A stretch of 5,945 nt of DNA from assembly GCA_964581295.1 (NCBI GenBank), contig CAZONX010000126.1, positions 1-5,945 on the forward strand. The letters are read 5' to 3'. Under the pieces are notes generated by a model, which worked only from the letters and a program-made list of their open reading frames with translations, searched no databases and had not been told where the DNA came from. Below, one piece after another: positions 1-5,716 of the stretch; within the stretch, counting starts at the first letter, position 1, and every line of letters begins with the position of its first letter. This stretch comes from JAHEEL01 sp964581295 (lineage in GTDB: Bacteria > Actinomycetota > Acidimicrobiia > Spongiisociales > UBA5794). Made by a program: the position numbers and the translations under genes.

Positions 1-104
1 GGGGGAGGCGCGAGCATCCGGCCGCCAGGCCAGAGCGCAGCGGAGGGGGCCGCCTGGGAGAACGGACGGCGCCGATATGGTCGCGCGCGTTTCCCCCTCT
101 GCGC

Positions 105-120
105 CCGAGCATCAGCTCGG
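105..120. other. Perfect short stem-loop
   Basis: CCGAGC (105-110) and GCTCGG (115-120) form a perfect 6-bp stem closed by an ATCA loop. No T-run follows on either strand, so it is not a classical intrinsic terminator. It lies four bases from the next hairpin (125-149), which suggests a tandem structured element. The complementarity is read directly from the sequence; the function is unknown. Confidence 0.5.
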
Positions 121-124
121 ACGA

Positions 125-149
125 GTCTCCCCCACACCGTGGGAGAGAC
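125..149. other. Strong stem-loop, U-less terminator-like
   Basis: The arms at 125-135 and 139-149 are complementary at 10 of 11 positions: five pairs, one C/A mismatch, then five pairs, closed by a 3-base ACC loop. On the plus strand it is followed by GAAGAACAGC and not by a T-run; the minus-strand reading also lacks one. Actinobacterial terminators often lack the U tract, so it could end a transcript entering from the left, or be a structured leader element about 100 bases before the amidinohydrolase gene. The structure is directly visible; the role is inferred. Confidence 0.5.
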
Positions 150-247
150 GAAGAACAGCGGAGAGGCGGATTCGTGCCCGGCGACTGCCAACTCCCGCCT
201 CCGTCTAGCCTCGCATCCATGTCTTCCATACTCCGGGCCGGACCCCG

Positions 248-1129
248 ATGATCCGTCACGGCGTCGACTCGATGGCCGGCCAGCTCCGAGACGTTGCCAT
301 GCGCCGACCGGGTGCGATCCTCGATGCCGATGCCGATGCCGATGCTTGGCACTACTCGAAGCCGCTCGATCCTGCAGCGCTCGTCGCTCAGTACGAGGCG
401 CTTGTCGATCTGATCACGGCGAGCGGCGCCCGGATCCACTGGCTGCCCGACGATGAAGCCGACGGGCTCGCGGATTCCGTCTTCACGTACGACCCGTCGT
501 TCGTCATTCCGGCAGGAGCCGTGATCCTCCGCCCTGGCAAGCTTGCCAGACGCGCTGAAGCCGCTCTGCATCAAGCCTTCTACCAGGATGCGATACCGAT
601 CATCGGCTGCGTCGAAGCGCCCGGCGTCATCGAAGGCGGCGACTGCTGCTGGCTCGACGCTACGACGCTGGCCGTTGGTCGCGGGTTTCGTACCAACCAG
701 AGCGGAATCGATCAGCTGACGGCGATCGTCGCTCCACACGGAATCAAGGTCGAGTCCTACGACCTGGCATACACCAACGGTCCGGAGGCCTGCCTGCACC
801 TGCTCTCGATCATCAATCCGCTCGACATTGACCTAGCGCTGGTCCATCGCGAACTCATGCCGGTGGCACTTCACGATCGAATGATCGCGATGGGGTACGA
901 GTTGCTCGATGCCCCAGGCGACGAGTATGTGTCGAGCGGAGGGCTGAGCCTGAATGTGCTCGCCGTCGCTCCGAGACGCTGCATCGCGATCGACGGCTTC
1001 CCAGAGACCGTTGCTCTCATGCAGGCGGCGGGTTGCGACATTGAGGTGTTCCGGGCGGACGAGCTGTGCTTGCCGTGCGAGGGCGGCCCGACGTGTCTCA
1101 CGCGGCCATTGCGCCGCTCGGTCGGCTGA
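248..1129 (+). CDS. Dimethylargininase/arginine deiminase-like amidinohydrolase
   Basis: A 293-residue member of the guanidino-group-modifying (amidinotransferase/DDAH) superfamily, which attacks guanidine carbons through a catalytic cysteine, for example releasing citrulline or ornithine from arginine or methylarginines. Visible motifs are the substrate-region acids in ADSVFTYDPSFV (residues 75-86), the EGGD motif (129-132), the RTN segment (148-150), catalytic His184 in CLHLLS, and catalytic Cys283 in the C-terminal GGPTCLTRPLRR. All expected catalytic residues are present and the length fits a full family member. The ATG at 248 is the first start after an in-frame TAG at 206-208 and gives the GVDSM segment that I recall as an N-terminal family feature. 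There is no clear Shine-Dalgarno; CATACT at 227-232 is a weak -10 candidate that would leave a very short leader. It converges on the ArsA block. The exact substrate (arginine, dimethylarginine or another guanidino compound) cannot be decided from sequence alone. Confidence 0.9.
   Translation: MIRHGVDSMAGQLRDVAMRRPGAILDADADADAWHYSKPLDPAALVAQYEALVDLITASGARIHWLPDDEADGLADSVFTYDPSFVIPAGAVILRPGKLARRAEAALHQAFYQDAIPIIGCVEAPGVIEGGDCCWLDATTLAVGRGFRTNQSGIDQLTAIVAPHGIKVESYDLAYTNGPEACLHLLSIINPLDIDLALVHRELMPVALHDRMIAMGYELLDAPGDEYVSSGGLSLNVLAVAPRRCIAIDGFPETVALMQAAGCDIEVFRADELCLPCEGGPTCLTRPLRRSVG
323..345 (+). repeat. GATGCC hexamer tandem repeat in coding sequence
   Basis: There are nearly four consecutive copies of GATGCC: three perfect plus a fourth ending GATGC then T. 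They encode alternating Asp-Ala at residues 26-33 of the amidinohydrolase, just before the WHY segment. Because the unit is six bases, slippage would add or remove Asp-Ala pairs without shifting frame, so length variation should be tolerated in this poorly constrained linker. Confidence 0.9.
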
Positions 1130-1152
1130 ACTCCGCTTGACCGAATCGCCGG

Positions 1153-1350
1153 CTACTCGATCTCGATCTTCGTCGGACCCTGTGATTCGTCGTCGTCCGA
1201 TGAGTTGTCGCTCACGACGGCCGCCAGCTCGTCGACGAATGCGGCCACTCCCCCAACCACCTCGTAGGCCGCCTTGGCGAAGTGGACCCCGGCACGGCGA
1301 AGGCCCTTCTGGAGCGGTCGCTCCGCAAGAATCCTGTCCCACAGCATCAT
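1153..1350 (-). CDS. Small acidic-tailed protein coupled to ArsA-like ATPase
   Basis: A 65-residue protein that I cannot assign to a named family. Its start ATG (1350-1348) overlaps the ArsA TGA stop in an ATGA arrangement, and a second in-frame ATG follows at once; no Shine-Dalgarno is visible, so translation probably depends on re-initiation after ArsA. The N-terminal half (about residues 3-45, from LWDRILAERPL through HFAKAAYEVVGGVAAFVDEL) looks like one or two amphipathic helices without a true membrane segment. The tail is strongly acidic (SSDDDE, about residues 50-55) and ends in alternating charged and hydrophobic residues, KIEIE. There are no cysteines. The co-translation implies a partner or regulator of the ArsA/SRPBCC pair. 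It has the composition of a real protein and lies where the operon needs something to fill the space before the convergent gene, so I consider it genuine. Confidence 0.8.
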   Translation of the reverse strand: MMLWDRILAERPLQKGLRRAGVHFAKAAYEVVGGVAAFVDELAAVVSDNSSDDDESQGPTKIEIE

Positions 1351-2516
1351 TCGACGAGACCAAACGTCACGCGCAGTTCGCCGCCCGCGAGTTTTGCGCG
1401 CAGCACCTGGCGTCGCCGCAACGAATCGGGAAGCACGATCGAACGGCGGTATGGGCCGACAGTGACGAACAGTTCGTCCTCGTGGCGCATCACGTCGACG
1501 TCGGAATGCTCGGCAAACGGCATCCCGACGACGAGCACGACGTTGTCGTCGTCGTCCTCGACTCGGAAGGGCTGCCCTTCGGACAGCCGAATCGTGGGGT
1601 CGGTGTCTCCGAATAATTCTGTGCCAACCAGCCGGAGCCGTTCAACTCCGACCATCTCCTCGTCGAAGAGTCGCAGATGCCGTATGTCGACGTCGGCGAA
1701 GCCCTCGTCAACGGACTCGAGATGCTTGGCCTGGATCTCGCGCCACCGTGCAAAGTATGGGTCAGTCACCACATCCGGCAACACCCGGTTGACGACGACG
1801 CCGTCGACGGCGTAGCCGAAGAGTCCGAGATAGGTGTAGGTCCGGCGGGCTTCGGCGATCACCATCTTCTCGGGATTCATGACGAGGCGTGCCGACGTGA
1901 TGTCCGGATCGCCCAGAATGTCACGCACGCCGTCGAGGCGCTCGTAGAACCGGGCCACGGAGTCGAACACCTGCTCGTCTGCGACCGGCATCGAAGACAC
2001 CCTGCTGATCATCGGCCGCACCACCTTTGCCACGCGCCGACCGACCGGGAACATCTTCTCCATGTACCACGACATCACCTCCGGGAGGCTCAGGAGTCGG
2101 AGCGTCTCCGCCGTCGGAGCACAGTCGACCACGATCGTGTCGTAGACCCCGGAATCAGCGTGTTCTCGCACGCTGGCAAGAGAGAACAGCTCATCCATTC
2201 CGGGGAACACGGTCAGCTCCTCGGCTTCGATGCCCTTTAGCCCCGACCAATCGAAGACGTCGGTGAGGTAGTCGCGCATTGCGCCCCACGACTCTTCGAG
2301 TCGTTGCTGGGCGTCGATCTGCTGGGCGTCGAGACCGTCGACCACCTCAGAAGAGGCATCCCCCAACGGCACCTGGTACGCGTCGGCGAGGGAGTGCGCA
2401 GGGTCGGTCGACATCACCAATGTTCGATGACCCAGGTCGGCTGCGCGGACCGCGGTCGCCGCTGCCACCGTGGTCTTGCCCACGCCACCTTTCCCGGTGA
2501 CGAGGATGACCCGCAT
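1347..2516 (-). CDS. ArsA-like P-loop ATPase with HSP20-like C-terminal domain
   Basis: A 389-residue single-domain member of the ArsA/GET3 ATPase family. The deviant Walker A GKGGVGKT is at residues 8-15 (signature Lys9 and Lys14), switch I STDPAHSLAD at 36-45, and switch II VVDCAPTAETLR at 129-140; a later VVVNRVLPD segment fits the family's base-recognition region. The last 80 or so residues (from about 303) are beta-rich with FRVEDDDDNVVLVVGMPF and ELFVTVGPYRRSIVLPD, matching the small-heat-shock-like domain often fused to bacterial ArsA homologues. It is about two thirds the length of double-domain arsenite-pump ArsA, and its only cysteine is Cys132 in switch II, so the metalloid site is missing. 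A client-handling or targeting ATPase is therefore more likely than arsenite export. The ATG follows GGGAG (2525-2521) by four bases. Its start shares one base with the SRPBCC stop (TGATG), and its stop overlaps the 65-residue gene. Membership of the family is secure; the client is unknown. Confidence 0.93.
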   Translation of the reverse strand: MRVILVTGKGGVGKTTVAAATAVRAADLGHRTLVMSTDPAHSLADAYQVPLGDASSEVVDGLDAQQIDAQQRLEESWGAMRDYLTDVFDWSGLKGIEAEELTVFPGMDELFSLASVREHADSGVYDTIVVDCAPTAETLRLLSLPEVMSWYMEKMFPVGRRVAKVVRPMISRVSSMPVADEQVFDSVARFYERLDGVRDILGDPDITSARLVMNPEKMVIAEARRTYTYLGLFGYAVDGVVVNRVLPDVVTDPYFARWREIQAKHLESVDEGFADVDIRHLRLFDEEMVGVERLRLVGTELFGDTDPTIRLSEGQPFRVEDDDDNVVLVVGMPFAEHSDVDVMRHEDELFVTVGPYRRSIVLPDSLRRRQVLRAKLAGGELRVTFGLVE

Positions 2517-2953
2517 CAGACTCCCGCTTCCGCTCGCTTCTTCAGCCCGCGCAGCGCGGTTCCGACGATCTGTTTCTCGGCCTGGCGGCGCAGGAAGCCG
2601 GGGACGGTGAAGTTGGGCTCCACGCGCAGCGCATACACGACCTCCGTGGTGTCGTCATCGATCGCGGTGAACGCGTAGCTGCCTTCGAGCAAGTTGAGGT
2701 CGTCGTTAGGTCGAGCTGCCCATGCAAAGCCGTTCTCATGGCTGTGGTCGTAGTCGAGGGTGTAGGAGATCTCCTTGACCATCGCGTCGATCGAGAAGTC
2801 CGCGACGGTCGGGCGCCCGTATTCGTCTTCTTCGACCACGCTCACCGACGTGACTCCGCCAGCCCATACCGGGTACGTCTCGAGATCAAGAGCAGTCTCG
2901 TACACGAACTGCTGCGGTGCAGCGACCTCAATCTTCTGAACCGTGCCGTCCAT
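2516..2953 (-). CDS. SRPBCC (START-like, polyketide cyclase/dehydrase) family protein
   Basis: A 145-residue protein with the helix-grip fold pattern of the SRPBCC superfamily, which binds hydrophobic ligands in a deep cavity. It opens with a beta strand and the APQQFVYETALDLETYPVWAG segment typical of the family. It continues through alternating strands including LLEGSYAFTAIDDDTTEVVYALRVEP and ends in a long helix (FLRRQAEKQIVGTALRGLKKRAEA) that would close the cavity. No signal peptide or membrane segment is seen, so it is probably cytoplasmic. I chose the ATG at 2953 because AAGGAG (2964-2959) lies five bases upstream; the in-frame GTG at 2959 overlaps that ribosome binding site and is unlikely. 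Its stop shares one base with the ArsA start, giving tight coupling. The pairing suggests a lipid or hydrophobic ligand sensor or carrier working with the ATPase. The family is confident, the ligand unknown. Confidence 0.88.
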   Translation of the reverse strand: MDGTVQKIEVAAPQQFVYETALDLETYPVWAGGVTSVSVVEEDEYGRPTVADFSIDAMVKEISYTLDYDHSHENGFAWAARPNDDLNLLEGSYAFTAIDDDTTEVVYALRVEPNFTVPGFLRRQAEKQIVGTALRGLKKRAEAGV

Positions 2954-2958
2954 CGACA

Positions 2959-2964
2959 CTCCTT
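2959..2964 (-). promoter_or_regulatory. Ribosome binding site deciding the SRPBCC start
   Basis: AAGGAG on the minus strand lies five bases before the ATG at 2953. The upstream in-frame GTG begins on the last G of this motif, so the ATG is the functional start. Confidence 0.8.
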
Positions 2965-2980
2965 GTCTCGCTGTGGCTGC

Positions 2981-2986
2981 ATCGTA
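2981..2986 (-). promoter_or_regulatory. Candidate -10 box for the SRPBCC-ArsA operon
   Basis: TACGAT on the minus strand fits the TANNNT -10 pattern common in Actinobacteria. It lies in the 66-base gap after the methyltransferase stop, about 27 bases before the ATG, with the ribosome binding site between. Transcription would start near 2974, leaving a leader of about 20 bases. No good -35 hexamer is found 16-18 bases upstream, so the call is tentative. Confidence 0.35.
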
Positions 2987-3019
2987 GCGACACCTTGCCC
3001 GATCGCGGTGGTCGGTCCG

Positions 3020-3778
3020 TCAGATGCCCCGGCCAACACCGGCTTCGTCGCTCTCGGTGCGAGTTGCAGCGATGCGGGTGAAGTGCAGTTCATAGGAGAT
3101 CTCTTCGCTTGGATCGGGGTGGGCTCGCTGGACTGCCTCGATGCCGACCGAACGTTCCTCGCTCGAGAGCATGTGAAGCGTCGACACGAACCCCGCTTCC
3201 ACGGCTTCGAGCCATGCACCGACGGGCCGGACGATATTCTCGTGCGGGTGGGTCACTTCAACAGACCGCGTGCGCTGCGCCAAGTAGGCCTCGACTTCGA
3301 GCGGATCGGGAAATCTGCGCGTATCGATCGTGGCGATTGACGGAAACCAACGGGCCAGAATCGACTGCCGGTGGTGATCCTCGCCGAGCGTCCAGATCTC
3401 AACGCGACCGCAGTGGTCGACGACACGCAACGCCTCGTTGAGTGCCCGCCTCCAATCGCCGTAGTGGATCGACAGGTGGAACCAGACGAGCGCGAATGTG
3501 CGGCGGCGAAACGGCATCGCTTGGCTGTAGCCGGCGACGACATCGAGCCGGCGCTCCGCAGAGATCGCAACCATCGCCGGAGAAGGATCGAGCACGACGG
3601 GGCGACGCCCCTGGTCGGCCCACACCACAGAGTGGTTTCCTGGGCCAGCCCCAACGTCGAGGATCCGTGCCCCTGTCGGCAGTCGCAAGCCCGCGGCGGC
3701 GGCCCGGTCCACCGAAGCCACCGATGCGGGGCGGAACCGATAGGCGCTCGCGAGCCGGTCGAGGTCGACGTCACCCAT
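3020..3778 (-). CDS. Class I SAM-dependent methyltransferase
   Basis: A 252-residue Rossmann-fold methyltransferase of the Methyltransf_11 type. Motif I ILDVGAGPG is at residues 39-47, and Asp64 in VVLDPSPAM ends strand 2 where the SAM ribose binds. AMPF (87-90) and FALVWFHLSIHYGDW (95-109) fit the usual post-II and motif III region, and RVVDHCGRVEIW corresponds to the conserved strand after the helix of motif IV. The substrate is not recognisable; the C-terminal half (PHENIVRPVGAWLEAVEAGF) resembles the lid regions of small-molecule methyltransferases. I chose the ATG at 3778 because a longer frame reaching 3946 would overlap the phosphoesterase by about 176 bases and adds a Ser/Arg/Thr-rich, non-conserved-looking extension. 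The chosen start overlaps the phosphoesterase stop by 8 bases (ATGGGTGA) with only a weak ribosome site, so the two are probably co-translated. Confidence 0.88.
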   Translation of the reverse strand: MGDVDLDRLASAYRFRPASVASVDRAAAAGLRLPTGARILDVGAGPGNHSVVWADQGRRPVVLDPSPAMVAISAERRLDVVAGYSQAMPFRRRTFALVWFHLSIHYGDWRRALNEALRVVDHCGRVEIWTLGEDHHRQSILARWFPSIATIDTRRFPDPLEVEAYLAQRTRSVEVTHPHENIVRPVGAWLEAVEAGFVSTLHMLSSEERSVGIEAVQRAHPDPSEEISYELHFTRIAATRTESDEAGVGRGI

Positions 3779-4523
3779 GGCGAATCGCTCGACCTGTTGC
3801 TCGGAAGTAGCCGACGTTGACGCACCGTGTCGGCCCCACCCGCCACGTCGTTGCTCGGGGCTGGTGGATGTCACCGAAGTAGTGGAACGGCGGTGCGTGG
3901 CGTTCGAGGTACGCGAGGATCGATGTTGATCCCTTCTCTCGACCACCGATCACGTCGCACGCGAGCGCCGGCACGGCCGGCGGCACATGGGTCGCGAGGA
4001 TGTCGACCGGCCCGAGCTGATCGAGCTTCGACGCCATTTCCTCCTCGCTCACCTCGCCGGGCGTGCCGATGCTGGTGAGCCCCCCGCCGGCGAAGCCGAT
4101 CCGGTATCCCGCCACCTCGACCACCTCTGCATCAACGAAGCGGGCATCTGCAGGAAGGTTCGCCGCGAGCATTCGCGGCCGATCGACATTTCCGTATGTG
4201 ACGTAGGCCTCGCATCCGGCCAATGCATCGCAGACATCGCGGTACGCGGCTTCGGCCGCAGCTCGATACCGATCACGGAGCTCGTCCGCACGCCCGCCCC
4301 ACCGCTTGGTCCAGTACTCAGACGCTGCCTCATTGCCCTCGGTTGCTCGGAGTCGGACGAACTCGTCGACCAGTTGCCGCCCGGAGATATCGGCGACGAT
4401 GCCGTCGTTCGTTCGGTAGTCAATGTAGTTGATCAGGTCGCCGAGTACGAGCAATGGTTCGCCCATGGCTGCGACCCTGCGCAACGAGGTCGCTGCTCCG
4501 TGAACATCCGAGACGATCAGCAT
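3771..4523 (-). CDS. Calcineurin-like metallophosphoesterase
   Basis: A 250-residue binuclear-metal phosphoesterase, probably acting on small phosphate esters, nucleotides or phosphodiesters. The metal-binding motifs are in order: D-x-H as SDVHG (residues 5-9), GDLIN (28-32, Asp29), GNVD (111-114, Asn112), THVPP (178-182, His179) and GDIHQP (217-222, His220). In the last motif the first His of the usual GHxH is Asp218, and GNVD lacks the catalytic His of GNHD, though single-domain bacterial members often tolerate the latter. A long charged helical stretch (about residues 40-97) separates motifs II and III, larger than in compact members. The ATG at 4523 is the first start after an in-frame TGA in the preceding gap, and no Shine-Dalgarno is visible. 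It overlaps the methyltransferase by 8 bases and follows the QueG-like gene after 75 bases. Confidence 0.87.
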   Translation of the reverse strand: MLIVSDVHGAATSLRRVAAMGEPLLVLGDLINYIDYRTNDGIVADISGRQLVDEFVRLRATEGNEAASEYWTKRWGGRADELRDRYRAAAEAAYRDVCDALAGCEAYVTYGNVDRPRMLAANLPADARFVDAEVVEVAGYRIGFAGGGLTSIGTPGEVSEEEMASKLDQLGPVDILATHVPPAVPALACDVIGGREKGSTSILAYLERHAPPFHYFGDIHQPRATTWRVGPTRCVNVGYFRATGRAIRHG

Positions 4524-4598
4524 CGGGGTACCGAGATGGCAGAACGAACATGTTGGACCCGCGGTTCATGCGGCGAAGGATCGACAACGGCCATCGCC
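4524..4598 (-). other. Gap between QueG-like gene and phosphoesterase
   Basis: This 75-base spacer is the longest inside the minus-strand block. It contains an 8-bp perfect palindrome AACATGTT (4547-4554), no clear -10/-35 pair and no Shine-Dalgarno before the phosphoesterase ATG. An SOS box was considered but the GAAC and GTTC halves are not at the right spacing. It may hold a promoter or operator that cannot be pinned down from sequence. Confidence 0.4.
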
Positions 4599-5699
4599 TC
4601 AGCGTAGGCTCTCGTTGAGTGGTTTCGTCGCTTGCGCGTGTTCGAGTTCAACGCGGACTCTCCCGTCCGACTCGCCGACGAGCGACCGACGAAGCGCCGT
4701 TGTGCCGAGGGCCGTGCCGAACTCGCCGATCGCCCACGCGGCGTGGGCGCGCAAGAGCCAATCCGGATGCCCCAGGTGACCGATCACCACGGACTCGAGC
4801 GATGGGCATCGATCGTTTCCTGCCGCCACGAGCGCATTGCGACGTACGATACGCGGCCGACGCGACGGGAGGTAGAAATGCCCGTAGCAGTCGAGCAGTT
4901 CTGCGTCTGTCGATCCCAGGACCTCGATGATGCCGGGACCCGGCACCGAGGCGGCCATCTCGATCGCCCGATTGCCGGGAGGGCACGACGTCAGGCAATC
5001 ATCGCAGCCATAGAGACGGTCCCCTACGGCGCGGCGCAGATCGACGGGAATGATCCCCGGCCGCTGCAGGTGATAGGCGAGACAGCGGCGGGCATCGAGC
5101 ACGCCGCCATCGAGGATCGCTCCGGTTGGACAGGCCGGGATACATGCCGTGCACGTGCCACACGAACGCGCCATCGGCTCGTCGACATCGAGCGGCGCAT
5201 CGGTGACCACCGAACCGAGGAGCACCCAAGGTCCCGATCCCGGCACAAGGACCATCGTGCTCCTCCCCCACCATCCGATTCCCGCTCGCACCGCCGCGGC
5301 CCGGTCCACGAGTCGCGAATCGTCGGAGAGGGCGGCGGCCCGTGCTCCTGCCGCTTCGAGCGCCGAGACAATCACGTCGAGCGCGGCGCGCAGCTCGAGG
5401 TAGTGGTCGCCGTCCGCGAATCGCGCGATGCGCAGGCTCCCGGAACGGGACTCCGACCGTCCGGCCTCCGGTTCATATGCACAGGCAACGGCAACCAGCC
5501 GACGCGCCCACGGGAACGAGCGTCGGATATCGGCCGCCGATTCGGGATCCCGATAGGTGAAGGCAAGATCCGCCGAGAAGCCGGCAGCGCTGCGCTCGCC
5601 CATCGTCTCAACCAAGCCGTCAAACGGATCCGCGGTCGTCACCCCGAAGCCGATGCACCCAGTGTCGGTCGCGATCTCCTGAAGGTCATTTCGCAGCAC
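4599..5699 (-). CDS. queG: QueG-like cobalamin/Fe-S reductase (epoxyqueuosine reductase family)
   Basis: A 366-residue protein of the QueG family. QueG reduces epoxyqueuosine to queuosine in tRNA using cobalamin and two [4Fe-4S] clusters. Visible features are the N-terminal cobalamin-binding half with DDSRLVDRAAAVRAGIGWWG (126-145), where Asp127 aligns with the proposed catalytic acid; the first ferredoxin-like cluster CGTCTACIPACP (Cys180, 183, 186, 190); and Cys206 plus GCDDCLTSCP (Cys232, 235, 239). The C-terminal region (about 285-355, from VRRNALVAAGNDR through HPDWLLRAHAAWAIGEFG) has HEAT-like repeats that contact tRNA in QueG. Length is normal. It is divergent: CPPGN replaces the usual CPWN, and the conserved TIE after the cysteine of CxxY is absent. 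The start is a GTG 17 bases after the small Cys protein, with only a distant GAGG. No tgt or queA is in the window, so the true substrate is uncertain. Confidence 0.88.
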   Translation of the reverse strand: MLRNDLQEIATDTGCIGFGVTTADPFDGLVETMGERSAAGFSADLAFTYRDPESAADIRRSFPWARRLVAVACAYEPEAGRSESRSGSLRIARFADGDHYLELRAALDVIVSALEAAGARAAALSDDSRLVDRAAAVRAGIGWWGRSTMVLVPGSGPWVLLGSVVTDAPLDVDEPMARSCGTCTACIPACPTGAILDGGVLDARRCLAYHLQRPGIIPVDLRRAVGDRLYGCDDCLTSCPPGNRAIEMAASVPGPGIIEVLGSTDAELLDCYGHFYLPSRRPRIVRRNALVAAGNDRCPSLESVVIGHLGHPDWLLRAHAAWAIGEFGTALGTTALRRSLVGESDGRVRVELEHAQATKPLNESLR

Positions 5700-5716
5700 A
5701 GCGCCACGATACGACC

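Larger units (their letters stand above)
1..247. other. Non-coding upstream region with stem-loops
   Basis: No convincing gene is visible here. One plus frame and at least one minus frame stay open through this GC-rich stretch, but their translations are rich in Arg, Pro, Gly and Ser with no family motif, as expected by chance at high GC. The plus frame of the following gene is closed by a TAG at 206-208, so that gene cannot begin much earlier than 248. The region contains two neighbouring hairpins (described separately) and a GGGGGAG at 1-7 that is exactly complementary to CTCCCCC at 127-133. No tRNA or recognised riboswitch consensus was found by eye. It may hold the end of a transcript entering from the left, the promoter and leader of the amidinohydrolase gene, or both. 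Confidence 0.55.

Noticed and set aside
139..456. Plus-strand 105-residue open frame
   Set aside because: It overlaps the amidinohydrolase in another frame and is Arg/Pro/Cys-rich without motifs, a typical high-GC shadow frame.
1118..1144. Inverted repeat TCGGTC/GACCGA between the convergent genes
   Set aside because: Only 6 bp with a 15-base loop and no T-run; it could aid termination but is too weak to call.
1677..2240. 187-residue plus-strand frame opposite ArsA
   Set aside because: It is antisense to a clearly coding gene, His/Arg-rich and without domains; it mirrors codon bias of the ArsA gene.
2954..2959. GTG start for the SRPBCC protein
   Set aside because: The GTG overlaps the AAGGAG ribosome site; the ATG at 2953 is correctly spaced.
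2738..3340. 200-residue plus-strand frame opposite SRPBCC and methyltransferase
   Set aside because: It spans two real genes and the promoter gap on the other strand and shows no recognisable domain.
3779..3946. N-terminal extension of the methyltransferase to 3946
   Set aside because: It would overlap most of the phosphoesterase C-terminus and adds a Ser/Thr/Arg-rich sequence with no family match; the ATG at 3778 fits the family start better.
4543..4558. Possible SOS (LexA) box
   Set aside because: The GAAC and GTT halves are separated by two bases fewer than the actinobacterial consensus requires.
3987..4607. 206-residue plus-strand frame opposite the phosphoesterase
   Set aside because: It is antisense to a gene with complete metal motifs; composition is that of a shadow frame.
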